From Nostoc sp. UHCC 0302 (GTDB lineage: Bacteria > Cyanobacteriota > Cyanobacteriia > Cyanobacteriales > Nostocaceae), in the NCBI RefSeq assembly GCF_038096175.1, contig NZ_CP151099.1, positions 8,324,665 through 8,388,664 of the forward strand: a DNA stretch of 64,000 nucleotides, in the 5' to 3' direction. The position numbers were made by a program, and so were the translations under genes. A model generated the notes under the pieces. The model ran no database searches, was not told where the DNA came from, and worked only from the letters and a program-made list of their open reading frames with translations. Of the stretch, positions 1 through 9,957 are shown piece after piece. Every line of letters begins with the position of its first letter. Positions within the stretch are counted from its first letter, which is position 1.

Positions 1-143
1 CGTCTATACTACTGCTGCTCACTACACAGAATGCTACTGTCAAAGCCCTAGAAGCCTTGGGGGAAGCTAGTGAAGAGATATTTCGTGGCGATCGCCTACC
101 CATTCTCAACTTCCCAGATGACGACGAAATTGATAATAGTTAA
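1..143 (+). CDS. C-terminal fragment of an unidentified protein
   Basis: The window opens inside an open frame whose codons begin at base 3 and which ends at TAA 141-143, giving about 46 residues. The tail is acidic and ends FPDDDEIDNS. A HIP1-like GGCGATCGCC lies inside the codons. The frame has no stop back to base 3 and reads like a real cyanobacterial protein end, but I do not recognise the family. It precedes ppc by about 100 bases on the same strand. Confidence 0.5.
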   Translation, partial: SILLLLTTQNATVKALEALGEASEEIFRGDRLPILNFPDDDEIDNS

Positions 144-243
144 AAATCATACTATCAAAAGTTATTTGCACCAGAAAATCCCATGACTATTCAGTGCAAA
201 ACCTAGAAGTGCAAACAGTAATCAGCTTACAAGAATAGAAAAT

Positions 244-3200
244 ATGGGTAGCGCTTTATACAACTTATCTCAGTCTGCAAATATATACCCAGCGTCGGAA
301 TTATTTCTGCGTCATCGTCTACAGGTAGTAGAAGAGTTGTGGGAAGCAGTTTTGCGGCAAGAATGCGGTCAAAAGATGGTGGATTTGTTGCGGGAGTTAC
401 GCGCTTTGTGTTCCCCAGAAGGACAAGCAACAAATGATCAAGCTGCTTCAGCTGTGAAATTGATTGAACAACTGAATATCAACGAAGCAATCCGAGCAGC
501 TCGTGCTTTTGCTCTGTATTTTCAGTTGATTAACATCATAGAGCAGGAATACGAACAACGGCAGCAATTAAGTCGTTATGAGATGGAAACAGAATCAACA
601 TCTCAGGAAACGTTACCCAATATTATCTATTCATCTAACCAAAGAGAAGACGACGCACCTGTTAATAGAGGTTTAGTAGCAGACTTGCTCACAAATAATT
701 GGGTGGAAAAAGCGCAATTTAAACAAAAAGGCACTTTTGCTGCCTTATTTCCCCATTTATTCAAGCTAAATGTACCACCCCAACAAATTCAACGTCTAAT
801 TTCACAATTAGATGTGCGCCTAGTATTTACAGCTCACCCAACAGAAATTGTTCGTCATACGATTCGGGATAAGCAGCGTCAGGTAGTCAAACTCTTGCAA
901 CAGCTTGATGGCTTGGAACACCGCTCTGGTAGTACAGGAGGATATCCTTGGGAAGTAGCAGATTTACGCGAACAATTGCTAGAAGAAATTCGTTTGTGGT
1001 GGCGCACAGACGAACTGCACCAGTTTAAACCTTCAGTACTAGATGAAGTAGACTATGCCTTACATTACTTCCAAGAAGTGTTATTTGATGGCATTCCCCA
1101 ACTATATAAACGCTTTAAATACTCGCTAGCCAGTACCTTTCCTTGGCTGGAACCGCCGAGCAAAAACTTCTGCTCTTTTGGCTCTTGGGTAGGTGCAGAC
1201 AGAGATGGAAACCCATCAGTAACACCAGAAATCACTTGGCAGACAGCTTGTTATCAGCGCAAGATGGTGTTGGAAAGATATATCCGCTCAGTGAAGCAAC
1301 TGATTGAACTATTAAGTATTTCAATGCACTGGAGCGATGTCTTACCAGACTTACTAGAGTCTCTGGAGCTGGAACAATCTCAATTGAGCGAGGTATACGA
1401 TGCACTAGCATTGCGTTATCGGCAAGAACCCTATCGGCTCAAGTTGGCTTATGTACAGAAACGGCTGGAAAATACACGCGATCGCAATTTAGCTTTGTAC
1501 AAGCGAGAAACGCCACAAAATGAAGACAGCCCAATGTACCGTTCGGGAGCCGAGTTTTTAGCAGAACTGCGGCTGATTCAACGTAACCTCACAGAAACAG
1601 GTTTAAGTTGTCGAGAATTAGAAAATCTCATCTGTCAGGTAGAGATTTTTGGCTTTGACCTCACACATCTGGATATCCGCCAAGAATCATCCCGCCACGC
1701 CGATACACTCAATGAGATTCTAGAATACCTGCAAGTTTTACCCCAACCGTATAACGAACTCTCTGAGGAACAAAGAGTCGCTTGGTTAACTGGAGAACTA
1801 CAAACTCGCCGCCCGTTAATTCCGGCAGAATTGCCATTTTCTGACAAAACCAACGATGTGATTGAAACATTTCGCATCGTGCGATCGCTGCAACAAGAGT
1901 TTGGCATTAACATTTGCCATACTTACATTATCAGTATGTGCCGCGAAGTGAGCGATGTGCTGGAAGTCTTGTTATTAGCCAAAGAAGCTAGACTTTTTGA
2001 CCCGGCGATCGCTGTAGGGACAATTCAAGTAGTTCCCCTATTTGAGACAGTAGAAGATTTGCAACGCTCAAGAAGCGTAATGCGTCAGCTGTTTGAACTA
2101 CCCTTGTATCGAGCTTTATTAGCCGGTGGTTATACAGCAATTAATAGTAGTAACGAAACCCTTCCCTCTTCCCCCCTTACCCCCAACTTGCAAGAAGTGA
2201 TGTTGGGGTATTCTGACAGCAACAAAGACTCTGGTTTCTTAAGCAGCAATTGGGAAATTCATAAAGCCCAAAAATCATTACAGCAAATAGCAGAAGAATA
2301 TAATCTAAACCTGCGGATTTTTCACGGACGTGGCGGTTCTGTCGGACGTGGTGGTGGCCCAGCTTATGAAGCGATTTTGGCTCAACCAGGACACAGTATT
2401 AATGGGCGGATCAAGATTACCGAACAAGGGGAAGTTTTGGCTTCCAAATACTCCTTGGTTGACTTGGCTTTGTACCATATGGAAACCATCACCACTGCTG
2501 TGATTCAAGCTAGTCTGCTGCGGACAGGGTTTGATGATATCGAACCCTGGAATGAGATTATGGAAGAATTAGCAGCGCGATCTCGTCAACATTATCGGGC
2601 GCTAATTTACGAGCAGCCTGATTTTATCGATTTCTTCCACCAAGTAACCCCAATTGAAGAAATTAGTCAGCTGCAAATTAGTTCCCGTCCCGCACGGCGT
2701 CCATCTGGCAAGAAAGATTTAAGCAGCCTGCGAGCAATTCCTTGGGTATTTAGCTGGACACAAACTCGCTTTTTGCTACCTTCTTGGTATGGTGTTGGCA
2801 CAGCTTTGCAAGAATTTTTGAACGTGGAACCGGAAGAACACTTGAAATTGCTGCGCTACTTCTACATTAAGTGGCCCTTCTTTAAAATGGTAATTTCCAA
2901 GGCAGAAATGACTTTGGCAAAAGTAGACATTCAAATGGCGCAGCATTATGTCCAAGAGCTATCAAAACCGGAAGATATACAGCGCTTTGAAAAGGTTTTT
3001 GAGCAAATTGCTAACGAATTCTATCTCACCAGGAATTTGGTTTTAAAAATCACCGACCATAGCCAACTCTTGGATGGTGATCCTATATTGCAGCGATCTG
3101 TGCAGTTACGCAATGGCACAATTGTCCCCTTGGGATTTATTCAGGTTTCCTTGCTCAAGCGCCTGCGGCAATCTATGAATAGTAATGCTATTTCTGGAGT

Positions 3201-3291
3201 CATCCACTCCCGCTACAGCAAAGGTGAGCTATTGCGAGGTGCATTGTTAACCATTAACGGGATTGCTGCGGGAATGAGAAATACAGGTTAA
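244..3291 (+). CDS. ppc: Phosphoenolpyruvate carboxylase
   Basis: PEP carboxylase adds bicarbonate to phosphoenolpyruvate to make oxaloacetate. It is the anaplerotic carbon-fixation step that feeds the incomplete TCA cycle and amino acid synthesis in cyanobacteria. The 1015-residue length fits cyanobacterial PEPC. Visible signatures are FTAHPTE with the catalytic His near residue 197, [10 protein letters not shown] near 655-664, the glycine-rich [14 protein letters not shown] near 693-706, and the conserved C-terminal end [10 protein letters not shown]. The ATG at 244 is used; there is no strong Shine-Dalgarno sequence. It is cytoplasmic and apparently monocistronic. A short tandem-repeat tract begins directly after the stop. 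Confidence 0.97.
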   Translation: MGSALYNLSQSANIYPASELFLRHRLQVVEELWEAVLRQECGQKMVDLLRELRALCSPEGQATNDQAASAVKLIEQLNINEAIRAARAFALYFQLINIIEQEYEQRQQLSRYEMETESTSQETLPNIIYSSNQREDDAPVNRGLVADLLTNNWVEKAQFKQKGTFAALFPHLFKLNVPPQQIQRLISQLDVRLVFTAHPTEIVRHTIRDKQRQVVKLLQQLDGLEHRSGSTGGYPWEVADLREQLLEEIRLWWRTDELHQFKPSVLDEVDYALHYFQEVLFDGIPQLYKRFKYSLASTFPWLEPPSKNFCSFGSWVGADRDGNPSVTPEITWQTACYQRKMVLERYIRSVKQLIELLSISMHWSDVLPDLLESLELEQSQLSEVYDALALRYRQEPYRLKLAYVQKRLENTRDRNLALYKRETPQNEDSPMYRSGAEFLAELRLIQRNLTETGLSCRELENLICQVEIFGFDLTHLDIRQESSRHADTLNEILEYLQVLPQPYNELSEEQRVAWLTGELQTRRPLIPAELPFSDKTNDVIETFRIVRSLQQEFGINICHTYIISMCREVSDVLEVLLLAKEARLFDPAIAVGTIQVVPLFETVEDLQRSRSVMRQLFELPLYRALLAGGYTAINSSNETLPSSPLTPNLQEVMLGYSDSNKDSGFLSSNWEIHKAQKSLQQIAEEYNLNLRIFHGRGGSVGRGGGPAYEAILAQPGHSINGRIKITEQGEVLASKYSLVDLALYHMETITTAVIQASLLRTGFDDIEPWNEIMEELAARSRQHYRALIYEQPDFIDFFHQVTPIEEISQLQISSRPARRPSGKKDLSSLRAIPWVFSWTQTRFLLPSWYGVGTALQEFLNVEPEEHLKLLRYFYIKWPFFKMVISKAEMTLAKVDIQMAQHYVQELSKPEDIQRFEKVFEQIANEFYLTRNLVLKITDHSQLLDGDPILQRSVQLRNGTIVPLGFIQVSLLKRLRQSMNSNAISGVIHSRYSKGELLRGALLTINGIAAGMRNTG

Positions 3292-3297
3292 GGAGCA

Positions 3298-3425
3298 TGG
3301 GGCATAGGGCATAGGAATAAGACTTTATCAATGCCCTTGCCCAATCCCCAATCCCCAATGCCCAAGCTCCATTACCCCTTATCCCCAGAGGGGGCCCCAC
3401 CTTCCCCAATCCCCAATGCCCAAAA
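3298..3425. repeat. Short tandem heptamer repeats (CCCCAAT/GGGCATA type)
   Basis: Degenerate tandem units of the form GGCATAG, CCCCAAT and AATGCCC fill the gap after ppc. They match the STRR-type heptamer repeats known from filamentous cyanobacteria. The last unit, CCCCAATGCCC, supplies the ATG used by the next small reading frame. Confidence 0.75.
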
Positions 3426-3673
3426 ACAGAATTTTAATTTGCACTTTTCTCGCACTGTCATCAGGATTTTTTTGCGCTTATATTAGTGGGCAAGTCACAT
3501 TAATGTTGCGTAGCCAAAGGTGTCAAAACCAACCTTGGCTGCTAAATCAAATGTGTAATGCTTGGGAAACACCAGGAGCAATGTGGCAAGGTAGCACTAC
3601 TGGACTATGGACAGGTACAGTGTTGGGGGCGTTCGTCGGCGGTTTAGTGACACGCCAAAATTTTAATTCGTAA
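3416..3673 (+). CDS. Small membrane protein of unknown function
   Basis: The predicted product has 85 residues. It has an N-terminal hydrophobic segment at about residues 5-29, a central polar part with three Cys (NQPWLLNQMCNAWETPGA), and a glycine-rich hydrophobic C-terminal segment (GTVLGAFVGGLVTR). This suggests two membrane helices with a short loop. The only ATG lies in the heptamer repeat that precedes the frame and has no Shine-Dalgarno sequence, so the start is uncertain. I do not recognise a named family. Composition and two coherent hydrophobic blocks favour a real gene. Confidence 0.55.
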   Translation: MPKNRILICTFLALSSGFFCAYISGQVTLMLRSQRCQNQPWLLNQMCNAWETPGAMWQGSTTGLWTGTVLGAFVGGLVTRQNFNS

Positions 3674-3698
3674 TTCGTAATTTCTAATTCGTAATTAA
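3663..3698. repeat. Tandem TAATTCG heptamers
   Basis: About five imperfect heptamers (TAATTCG or TAATTTC) run directly after, and overlap the last codons of, the small membrane protein gene. This is another STRR-type tract. Confidence 0.7.
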
Positions 3699-3838
3699 GG
3701 CATATTAAAAAAGCCTCAATGTCAGCAACCAATCCTTTGGTAAAGATTAAAATTGCAATGTTTCTACAATGATTTATCTGTGAAATTATTTTTTCAAAAT
3801 AATATTATTTGAAAAGTTTTGTGTGATTAGTATTAGTA

Positions 3839-3865
3839 AGTTGGGTTAATAAACGAAACCCAACT
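3839..3865. terminator. Inverted repeat between convergent genes
   Basis: A nine-base stem AGTTGGGTT / AACCCAACT with a nine-base loop lies between two converging genes. It could end transcription from both sides. Similar AACCCAAC hairpins are dispersed in Nostoc genomes, so it may also be a repeat copy. Confidence 0.5.
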
Positions 3866-3915
3866 CTAAAAAACTTTGCTGAGTTTGGAATGGGTACTCG
3901 AAACTGCTTTCTTAC

Positions 3916-4317
3916 TCAGCACTCAGAGCTGTTTTGGTCAGTTGAGGCGGTGGGTGATTGCAAATTTCTTAAGGTTTTCCAAGAATTAGTGCTGGTATCA
4001 AAACAACGCCAAGTTTTATCTTTGGTTTCCTGGTAGCAAAACAGATTGCGATCGCTACCATCAAAATTGTCAGTTAAATAATATGTAATTCCTCGAAAAG
4101 GATAAGTTTTACGGCTCAGCCGCTTGGCTACTGCTTGGTTTGGACATTCGATGACAAAAACTGGTTGTCCGTCCAGGTGAGTCAGCGAGAAGATACACAT
4201 CCGCAAAATGGCTCTCAGCCAACTTTCTGAATTGTCAAAATAGTCATCAATAATTTTATTCGTCAGAGCTTTTTCGAGCTTCCGGTCTTCGTTGTCAGGA
4301 GTTTGACTATTAGGCAT
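3916..4317 (-). CDS. Conserved hypothetical protein
   Basis: The product is a 133-residue soluble protein with no signal peptide or membrane helix. The N-terminus is polar. It is followed by an ordered core with aromatic residues (FRGITYYLTDNFDG, FCYQETKDKTWRCFDT) and a low-complexity Ser/Thr/Gln tail. It looks like a cyanobacterial hypothetical protein, but I cannot place it in a family. The ATG at 4317 is followed by MPNSQTPDNED. It is transcribed toward the small membrane protein gene. Confidence 0.65.
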   Translation of the reverse strand: MPNSQTPDNEDRKLEKALTNKIIDDYFDNSESWLRAILRMCIFSLTHLDGQPVFVIECPNQAVAKRLSRKTYPFRGITYYLTDNFDGSDRNLFCYQETKDKTWRCFDTSTNSWKTLRNLQSPTASTDQNSSEC

Positions 4318-4511
4318 AGCATCACCTATTGCGCCACCGTTGGTTTGAGATTAAACCAAAATCTAGAAAACTGACAGTATATGCATACACAGTGTATATA
4401 GTATCCTAATGACAAAAAAATACCAGTAAGTCGGCAACAAAACAGTAATTACGTCTAGTAGGTGTCAGCAAGACTGGTAAAATCTACCTATAGCTTTGAG
4501 AGCAAATCGCC

Positions 4512-4817
4512 ATGCCTACTGAAACTAATCCAGGGAATCAAACAACTACAGGTGCTGATGCCATAGATGAAGCGATCGCACAGGGAATAGATTTTGATGG
4601 TTCTCCCATTCCGCCTGCCAAGCTAGAACTTTATACTAAAGTCATGGCGCTAGAAGCAAATAGACAGCGCAGTGGCGTATCTAATACGATGCGATCGCGC
4701 ATTGTGCGAATTGGTGCAAAACACATTCCCCAAGCAGAACTCGACCAATTACTTGCAGATGCTGGTTTTGCACCCTTGAAAGAGAAAGAAATTGCCTTCT
4801 TCTATAGCGGTAAATGA
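4512..4817 (+). CDS. Small conserved cyanobacterial protein (possibly DUF4090)
   Basis: The product has 101 residues. After a Thr/Asn/Gly-rich head it contains a strongly ordered stretch: DEAIAQGIDFDGSPIPP, then KLELYTKVMALEANRQRSG, then RIGAKHIPQAELDQLL. From memory this pattern is highly conserved among cyanobacteria and may be DUF4090. The function is not known. There is no signal or membrane segment. It is monocistronic and followed by a decayed palindromic repeat. Confidence 0.75.
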   Translation: MPTETNPGNQTTTGADAIDEAIAQGIDFDGSPIPPAKLELYTKVMALEANRQRSGVSNTMRSRIVRIGAKHIPQAELDQLLADAGFAPLKEKEIAFFYSGK

Positions 4818-4825
4818 GTTAGAAG

Positions 4826-4876
4826 TAGAGACGCGATTATACTCTTACGAGAAGCCGCACTCCCTGCGTCTACGCG
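4826..4876. repeat. Degenerate palindromic repeat
   Basis: GTAGAGACGCGATTA begins a copy of the AGACGCG family seen intact elsewhere in the window. It is followed by GAGAAGCCGCACTCC and CTACGCGTCTGTAC. The arms no longer pair perfectly. Confidence 0.5.
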
Positions 4877-4953
4877 TCTGTACAAGAGTCAAGAGTGATT
4901 GATCTATAATTATTTTCCTTGTCTCCCCTGCTCCTTATCCCTCACTCTCCCAC

Positions 4954-6387
4954 TCACTTCTCTAAGGTTCTAACAGATAACACCTGTGGTGGTGTCGAGT
5001 CTGGTGGATAAATCAAATCTACTTGTACTTGACGCTGAGTTGAGGGTGGAAGTACAAGTTGTACCAATGGTTCTATAACCTGACCAGTTCTGTGCCATAG
5101 ATGTACGTAGCGCGTCTGTTGTTGCCCTTGGTCATCAACATAACGCAGGCGCACCGTACCACGAAAGAAAGGAAAATCTAAGGATGGTTTGCTCAAGCGC
5201 ACACCACCTTGAGATAACTTATCTTCTTTCAAAGGTGTTTCTAAAGTTACGGACACAATACGGGTTTCGTTTGTGTTGTTGCTTAAGGGTAAGGTGAGAT
5301 TATATTCCACCCCATAATTACCGTGGGCTTCATATGCTGTATCTGGATAGCGTACTAACATCTTTGCCGTTTGGATTTGTTCGCTACCCAATCGGCCACC
5401 CCGTAAAGTATTTAAAGCATAAGAAATAGCTTTGCCTTGCTGAGGAATTGTGAGATTTTGGTTTTTTGGATTGTCCACCAGCATCGCTTGCCATTGCGAA
5501 CCTTGGGAAACACCTGCTACGCGACCATAAATTAGCTTCCCGCTGGTGGCATTTGGAGGAGTAGGAGTTTTATCACGTGGCCCTGCAAAATCGCCAGTGT
5601 TTAATAAAGCTTGCCATTCTTTAAGAGTAGGTGCGCGTTCTCCACCATCGGAAGTTTTTTTAGCAAACATTGCCAGACTAGCTGTATAAACTTTACCACT
5701 ACTACGTAACCTGATTAAACTAGACCGACCATTTATAGGCTTTTCTAGATTCCGTACAGGAATGGGGTGATTTAACAACATTCGGCTTTGTCCTGGAGGA
5801 ATTACCAGTTTGCTAGGAAAATCAGCCTGTCGAATACCTCGAAGTACATCGCTAACAGCGCGATCGCCTGGCCCGGAGTAAGCTTTACCGTCATTATTTT
5901 CTACGTAAGAAGGTAAGGTGACAAAAGGTGCATCCTGCATTAAATAACTCGCTGCTTGCAAGATATCTACTGTTACAGGTTTTTTACCTGGATTATTGAT
6001 AATTACACCCAAGTAAAGCGTCTGCAAATCTTTGGGGGTGTGGGTGTAATGGTGAGCAAATAAATCAAAACGTCCTTGGAAAGGAAAATTAAGGTGGGCT
6101 GCTGGTACTTTTTTTCCATTTGGGGAAAAGGTAGAAAGTAAAATCCCCTCAGTTTTTATCCATTCTGGGCTATTGCTGTTAAAGACAGGTATTGTATCCA
6201 ACTCGCCAGGTAAAGCCCGTATTTCCCCTGCTTGTACAATTTCTTGGCGGACTGGCTTTGGTGAAGTTTGGGCAAATGCTGAATCAGTACTATTACGATT
6301 GGAGCTAAAACTAGTACATCCGATGCTTTGAGCGATCGCAAATCCTGATAAAAATATAAATAATGGCGATGATAGTTTAGCTGGCAT
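4954..6387 (-). CDS. DUF3370 family exported protein
   Basis: The product has 477 residues. The N-terminus has a hydrophobic signal (about residues 5-24) ending in SIGC, a possible though non-ideal lipobox. The body starts KPVRQEIVQAGEIRALPG and contains the conserved AAHLNFPFQGRFDLFAHHYT stretch that I associate with the cyanobacterial DUF3370 family. The remainder is beta-rich. It should sit in the periplasm or on a membrane surface; its molecular function is unknown. The ATG at 6387 immediately precedes the signal sequence. Confidence 0.8.
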   Translation of the reverse strand: MPAKLSSPLFIFLSGFAIAQSIGCTSFSSNRNSTDSAFAQTSPKPVRQEIVQAGEIRALPGELDTIPVFNSNSPEWIKTEGILLSTFSPNGKKVPAAHLNFPFQGRFDLFAHHYTHTPKDLQTLYLGVIINNPGKKPVTVDILQAASYLMQDAPFVTLPSYVENNDGKAYSGPGDRAVSDVLRGIRQADFPSKLVIPPGQSRMLLNHPIPVRNLEKPINGRSSLIRLRSSGKVYTASLAMFAKKTSDGGERAPTLKEWQALLNTGDFAGPRDKTPTPPNATSGKLIYGRVAGVSQGSQWQAMLVDNPKNQNLTIPQQGKAISYALNTLRGGRLGSEQIQTAKMLVRYPDTAYEAHGNYGVEYNLTLPLSNNTNETRIVSVTLETPLKEDKLSQGGVRLSKPSLDFPFFRGTVRLRYVDDQGQQQTRYVHLWHRTGQVIEPLVQLVLPPSTQRQVQVDLIYPPDSTPPQVLSVRTLEK

Positions 6388-6555
6388 AAATTCGAGTTTT
6401 AGGAAAGCTGTAGTGTCAAAGATGACCAGTAGTAACTACAAGTTCCTTAAAGCAGATTTCTAAAGAGGCGATCGCTTTTATTTACAGATCCTACTTTACT
6501 AGATTAAAAAATTGCATTTTCAAAAGTAGCGATTACTATGATTTTTACAATATTT

Positions 6556-6978
6556 CTAATCTAAACCCCATTCATATTTCAAAGTTTCTAATTTTGAATT
6601 TCTCACACTCATTCGCTTACACTCATCCAAAAAGTCATTAACTTGTTCTTTATTCAGACTTAAACCATTATCGAGAAGGTTATTCATGTAAGTGATGACG
6701 TCTGAAGTCGTTAGAGAGCAACTTATTTCTTCTAATATAATAGCGTTTCTAACTTCTCTACATACTAGCTCAATATCTGAGACCGTAAATTTAGCACTTT
6801 TTTCTGCTAATAAATTAAAATTGATATTTTCTAAATTTATTTGTAAATCTATATTTATTTGTAATAAATAATATTTCAATAATTCTACTCTCTCGACTAG
6901 GTTAGGAGGAAAGATAGGAATTTTCCAATCCAGCCTTCCAGAACGTTTTAAAGCATTATCAATTCCACTAAGATAATT
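6556..6978 (-). pseudogene. 3' remnant of an AAA+ ATPase gene
   Basis: An open minus-strand frame of about 140 codons ends at TAG 6556-6558 and starts just after an in-frame TGA at 6979-6981. It has no credible start codon. It begins NYLSGIDNALKRSGRLDWKI, which is the arginine-finger/second region of homology of a CDC48 or proteasome-type AAA+ ATPase. The lid domain follows, with FTVSDIELVCREVRNAI. Walker A, Walker B and all N-terminal parts are absent upstream. I read it as a truncated, dead gene end rather than a 107-residue protein from an internal TTG. Confidence 0.7.
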
Positions 6979-7167
6979 TCAAAAAATACAACCTATGGAG
7001 AAAGAGGGCGGGGTTAGCTTTAACAATTATGTAAACTTGTGCTCAAGTAGAATCACACCTACTCGACTAAATGAGCATCTATACTTTCTCTGTAGGAGTA
7101 CGATAAGTAATCATGCACAACCTATCGCTACAGTCGGGTTAGTGCTGGATTAAGCGGAGGTGTAATT

Positions 7168-8076
7168 GTGTCTGAAATTAGCAGACGGCACAGAAACCAC
7201 AGATGGAACATCACAGACAACTTGGCTGGGTATATATTTATGCTGCCCACAATTCTAGTTTTGGGAACTTTTGTGGTGCTGCCTATTCTTTATGCCGTTT
7301 TTCTTTCGCTGCAAAAAGTCCAACTTCTCGGCGGTATTGAGTACGAATTCATTGGCTTTCACAATTTTACGCGGTTGGTTGAGGATGAGAGAGTTTGGAT
7401 TGCTTTGAAAAATACAGCAGAATACGTAGCTATTGTTGTTCCAACTCAGACTATCCTGGCTTTAATTCTGGCAGTAACTCTAAATTCTGGGATTCGCGGC
7501 AAAAATTGGTGGCGTATTCTTTACTTTTTGCCGACAGTCACTTCTTCAGCAGTCTTGACGCTCATCTTCATGTGGATTTATAACACCGATGGGCTACTCA
7601 ACGACTTTCTCGCTTTTGTGGGGCTGCCTACCTATAACTGGTTAGGTGACCCAGTAGTTGCGCTCAAAGGTATTATGCTGATGAATATATGGTCAACTGC
7701 ACCATTTTATATGGTGATTTACTTAGCAGCATTGCAGGATATACCCCAAACATTGTACGAAGCGGCTGAATTAGATGGGGCAAATGGGTGGCAAAAGTTT
7801 ATCCGGATTACTGTTCCTCTGCTCAAGCCTGTAACCTTCTTTGTGGTAGCGATAGGGGTAATTGGCACGTTTCAGCTATTTGACCAGTCTTATATCTTCT
7901 CTGGTGGTACTGGCGGCCCAAATAACGCTACCCTTACCGTGGTGCTGCTAATTTACCAGGCTGTGTTTCGTAATTTACAGATGGGATATGCAGCTGCGAT
8001 CGCCTTTTTATTAGCAGCAGTAATCATTGCTATTACTTTAATTCAGCGACGACTTTTTGGAGGTGAAAGGATTTGA
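7168..8076 (+). CDS. Sugar ABC transporter permease (MalF/UgpA type)
   Basis: This is one of the two inner-membrane channel subunits of a carbohydrate ABC importer. The 302-residue protein has six predicted membrane helices. The first lies at about residues 19-43 (IFMLPTILVLGTFVVLPILY). The cytoplasmic EAA loop reads EAAELDGANGWQKFIRITVP and docks the ATPase. The GTG start at 7168 is preceded by a strong GGAGGTG. The stop overlaps the next gene by four bases, so the two are translationally coupled. No ATPase or binding protein is adjacent. A binding protein of the right type lies at 41531-42790. The substrate cannot be told from sequence; glucosides such as sucrose are plausible. Confidence 0.92.
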   Translation: MSEISRRHRNHRWNITDNLAGYIFMLPTILVLGTFVVLPILYAVFLSLQKVQLLGGIEYEFIGFHNFTRLVEDERVWIALKNTAEYVAIVVPTQTILALILAVTLNSGIRGKNWWRILYFLPTVTSSAVLTLIFMWIYNTDGLLNDFLAFVGLPTYNWLGDPVVALKGIMLMNIWSTAPFYMVIYLAALQDIPQTLYEAAELDGANGWQKFIRITVPLLKPVTFFVVAIGVIGTFQLFDQSYIFSGGTGGPNNATLTVVLLIYQAVFRNLQMGYAAAIAFLLAAVIIAITLIQRRLFGGERI

Positions 8077-8909
8077 CTAGCATCTCTGGTTCATCCTGGC
8101 TCAAAGTAGTTTTATACGTCTTGCTGACACTCTATGCCCTCATTACCCTGATTCCCTTCCTATGGGCGCTTTCCGCATCATTTAAGCCGCTATCTGAGAT
8201 TGTCAGTGGTGAACCCAATTTGATACCACGGAATTTTACCCTTGAGAACTATAAGCAAATATTTTTACAAGAACCACTATTTTGGCGCTGGCTGTTCAAC
8301 AGCGTGGTAATAGCTGTCAGCGTCACTATTTTAAACCTGTTGTTAAATTCAATGGCAGGTTATGCCTTAGCAAGATTACGCTTTGTAGGGAAAAACTTCT
8401 GGTTCTTCCTGATTTTGGCAGTACTGGCAGTACCGACGCAAATCACCCTAATTCCAACATTTTTGATTTTAAAAGCGATCGGTTGGCTGAATTCTTATCA
8501 GGGAATGATTGTTCCTAGCATGGTTAATGCCACTTTTATTTTCATGATGCGGCAGTTTTTCGTGAATTTTCCTAAAGAATTAGAGGAAGCAGCTCAACTT
8601 GATGGCTTAAATACTTTTGGAATTTTCCGCCATATTATTTTGCCCCTAGCAAAACCAGCGCTAGCAGCACAAGCGGTATTTGTGTTCATGGGGAGTTGGA
8701 ATAATTTTTTGCTTCCTATAGTTATCCTGTTCGACCCAGAAATGTTTACTTTACCTTTAGGGCTAAACACTTTCAAAGGTCAATACATCAGCTATTGGAA
8801 CTACATTATGGCGGCTTCTATGGTATTCACCCTACCAGCTTTAGGTATTTACGCCTTTTTCAACCGCTACTTTATTCAAAGCGTCACCTTTACTGGAGGA
8901 AAAGGTTAA
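8073..8909 (+). CDS. Sugar ABC transporter permease (MalG/UgpE type)
   Basis: This is the second channel subunit and partner of the upstream permease. It has 278 residues, six predicted membrane helices and an EAA loop EAAQLDGLNTFGIFRHIILP. It starts at TTG 8073-8075, overlapping the upstream stop by four bases, with GGAGGTGAAAGG just before it. Family length is normal. The gene is followed by a non-coding stretch with CCCTGCTCCCCTGCC-like repeats. The system probably uses a shared multi-sugar ATPase encoded elsewhere, as is common for this family. Confidence 0.92.
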   Translation: MTSISGSSWLKVVLYVLLTLYALITLIPFLWALSASFKPLSEIVSGEPNLIPRNFTLENYKQIFLQEPLFWRWLFNSVVIAVSVTILNLLLNSMAGYALARLRFVGKNFWFFLILAVLAVPTQITLIPTFLILKAIGWLNSYQGMIVPSMVNATFIFMMRQFFVNFPKELEEAAQLDGLNTFGIFRHIILPLAKPALAAQAVFVFMGSWNNFLLPIVILFDPEMFTLPLGLNTFKGQYISYWNYIMAASMVFTLPALGIYAFFNRYFIQSVTFTGGKG

Positions 8910-9095
8910 TAAGCATTGGGCATCGGGCATTTGTCATTAGTTATTTAGCTTGTGTCCCCTGCTCCCCTGCCCTCTTGCCCCTCTTCCCTGATCCCCACCT
9001 GAAGCGCCAACCGTATTTTGGGCGACAAATTGCACTCCTAACATGATATTGGTATTACAGCGACTCAATCTCTATCTGATCACTTAACAAACATT

Positions 9096-9311
9096 ATGGG
9101 TTTTGCAAACCTATCGATCGCAGAGATAGCAGCAGACTACAGTGTTCCTGTGGAAAAAGTGTTTTCTCTGTGCGACCAACTAGGAATTGCCTACAAACAC
9201 CAAAAGACCCGTTTGGCGTTAGAGGATGCAAAGGCAATCATTTCGCAAATATTGTGTGAAATATACCCAAAAGGTACTAGCGACTCGGTAAATGATGCCG
9301 GAGTCATCTGA
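9096..9311 (+). CDS. Small conserved protein, HTH-like
   Basis: The product is a 71-residue soluble protein. The N-terminal half, LSIAEIAADYSVPVEKVFSLCDQLGI, resembles a small helix-turn-helix or the IF2 N-terminal-like fold. The second half contains LALEDAKAIISQIL. It lies 132 bases upstream of psbV on the same strand, but a repeat tract separates them. The function is unknown; I infer a small regulatory or adaptor protein. Confidence 0.65.
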   Translation: MGFANLSIAEIAADYSVPVEKVFSLCDQLGIAYKHQKTRLALEDAKAIISQILCEIYPKGTSDSVNDAGVI

Positions 9312-9330
9312 GGGGCTATATCTGGTTTTT

Positions 9331-9384
9331 AGCTAAAGCTAATAGCTAATGACCAAGAATAATCAGCCATTAGCCATTAGCAGC
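9331..9384. repeat. Tandem TAGCTAA/GCCATTA repeats
   Basis: Imperfect repeats of AGCTAA and CCATTAG lie between the 71-residue gene and psbV. They are of the short tandem type found throughout the window. Confidence 0.55.
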
Positions 9385-9443
9385 GTGGAGATTGAGAATC
9401 GCTTTCTTAGCTGTGTTGAGCGTCAAAATCTTTAAGGGGAAAC

Positions 9444-9935
9444 ATGTTTAGAAGACTAATTGGCGTTGTTGTGGCTACTGTTTTACTCACGTTTCAGTTG
9501 GTTGTCGGTAGCGCGACAGCCTTGGAACTGGATGAAGCTATCCGAACAGTGCCATTAAACGAACAGGGTGATACCGTTGTACTTAGCCTTAAACAAGTCA
9601 AAGAAGGCAAACGCTTATTTAATTACGCTTGCGCCCAATGTCATGCTGGGGGAGTTACCAAGACAAACCAGAACGTGGGACTTGAACCAGAATCTCTGGC
9701 ACTGGCAACACCAAACCGTAATAACATTGAAGGCTTGGTAGATTACCTGAAAAATCCGACTACTTACGACGGCGAAGAAGAGATTTCTGAAATACACCCC
9801 AGTATCAAGAGTGCAGATATTTTCACAGAAATGCGAAATCTGACTGATGATGACTTGGAAGCGATCGCTGGTCATATTCTCCTACAACCGAAGATTGTAG
9901 GTACTAAGTGGGGAGGCGGCAAAATCTATTACTAA
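9444..9935 (+). CDS. psbV: Cytochrome c550, photosystem II extrinsic subunit
   Basis: PsbV is a lumenal low-potential cytochrome that stabilises the Mn/Ca cluster of photosystem II. The precursor has 163 residues. The signal peptide is residues 1-26 (ending SATA) and the mature protein begins LELDEAIRTVPLN. The c-type haem site is CAQCH at residues 63-67. The second axial ligand is H118, which equals His92 of the mature protein as in known PsbV. The C-terminus GGGKIYY is typical. AAGGGG lies just upstream of the ATG. It heads an electron-carrier gene group with the psbV2-like, plastocyanin and cytochrome c6 genes. Confidence 0.98.
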   Translation: MFRRLIGVVVATVLLTFQLVVGSATALELDEAIRTVPLNEQGDTVVLSLKQVKEGKRLFNYACAQCHAGGVTKTNQNVGLEPESLALATPNRNNIEGLVDYLKNPTTYDGEEEISEIHPSIKSADIFTEMRNLTDDDLEAIAGHILLQPKIVGTKWGGGKIYY

Positions 9936-9957
9936 ATCCTTAGCTGAGTGCTGAATC

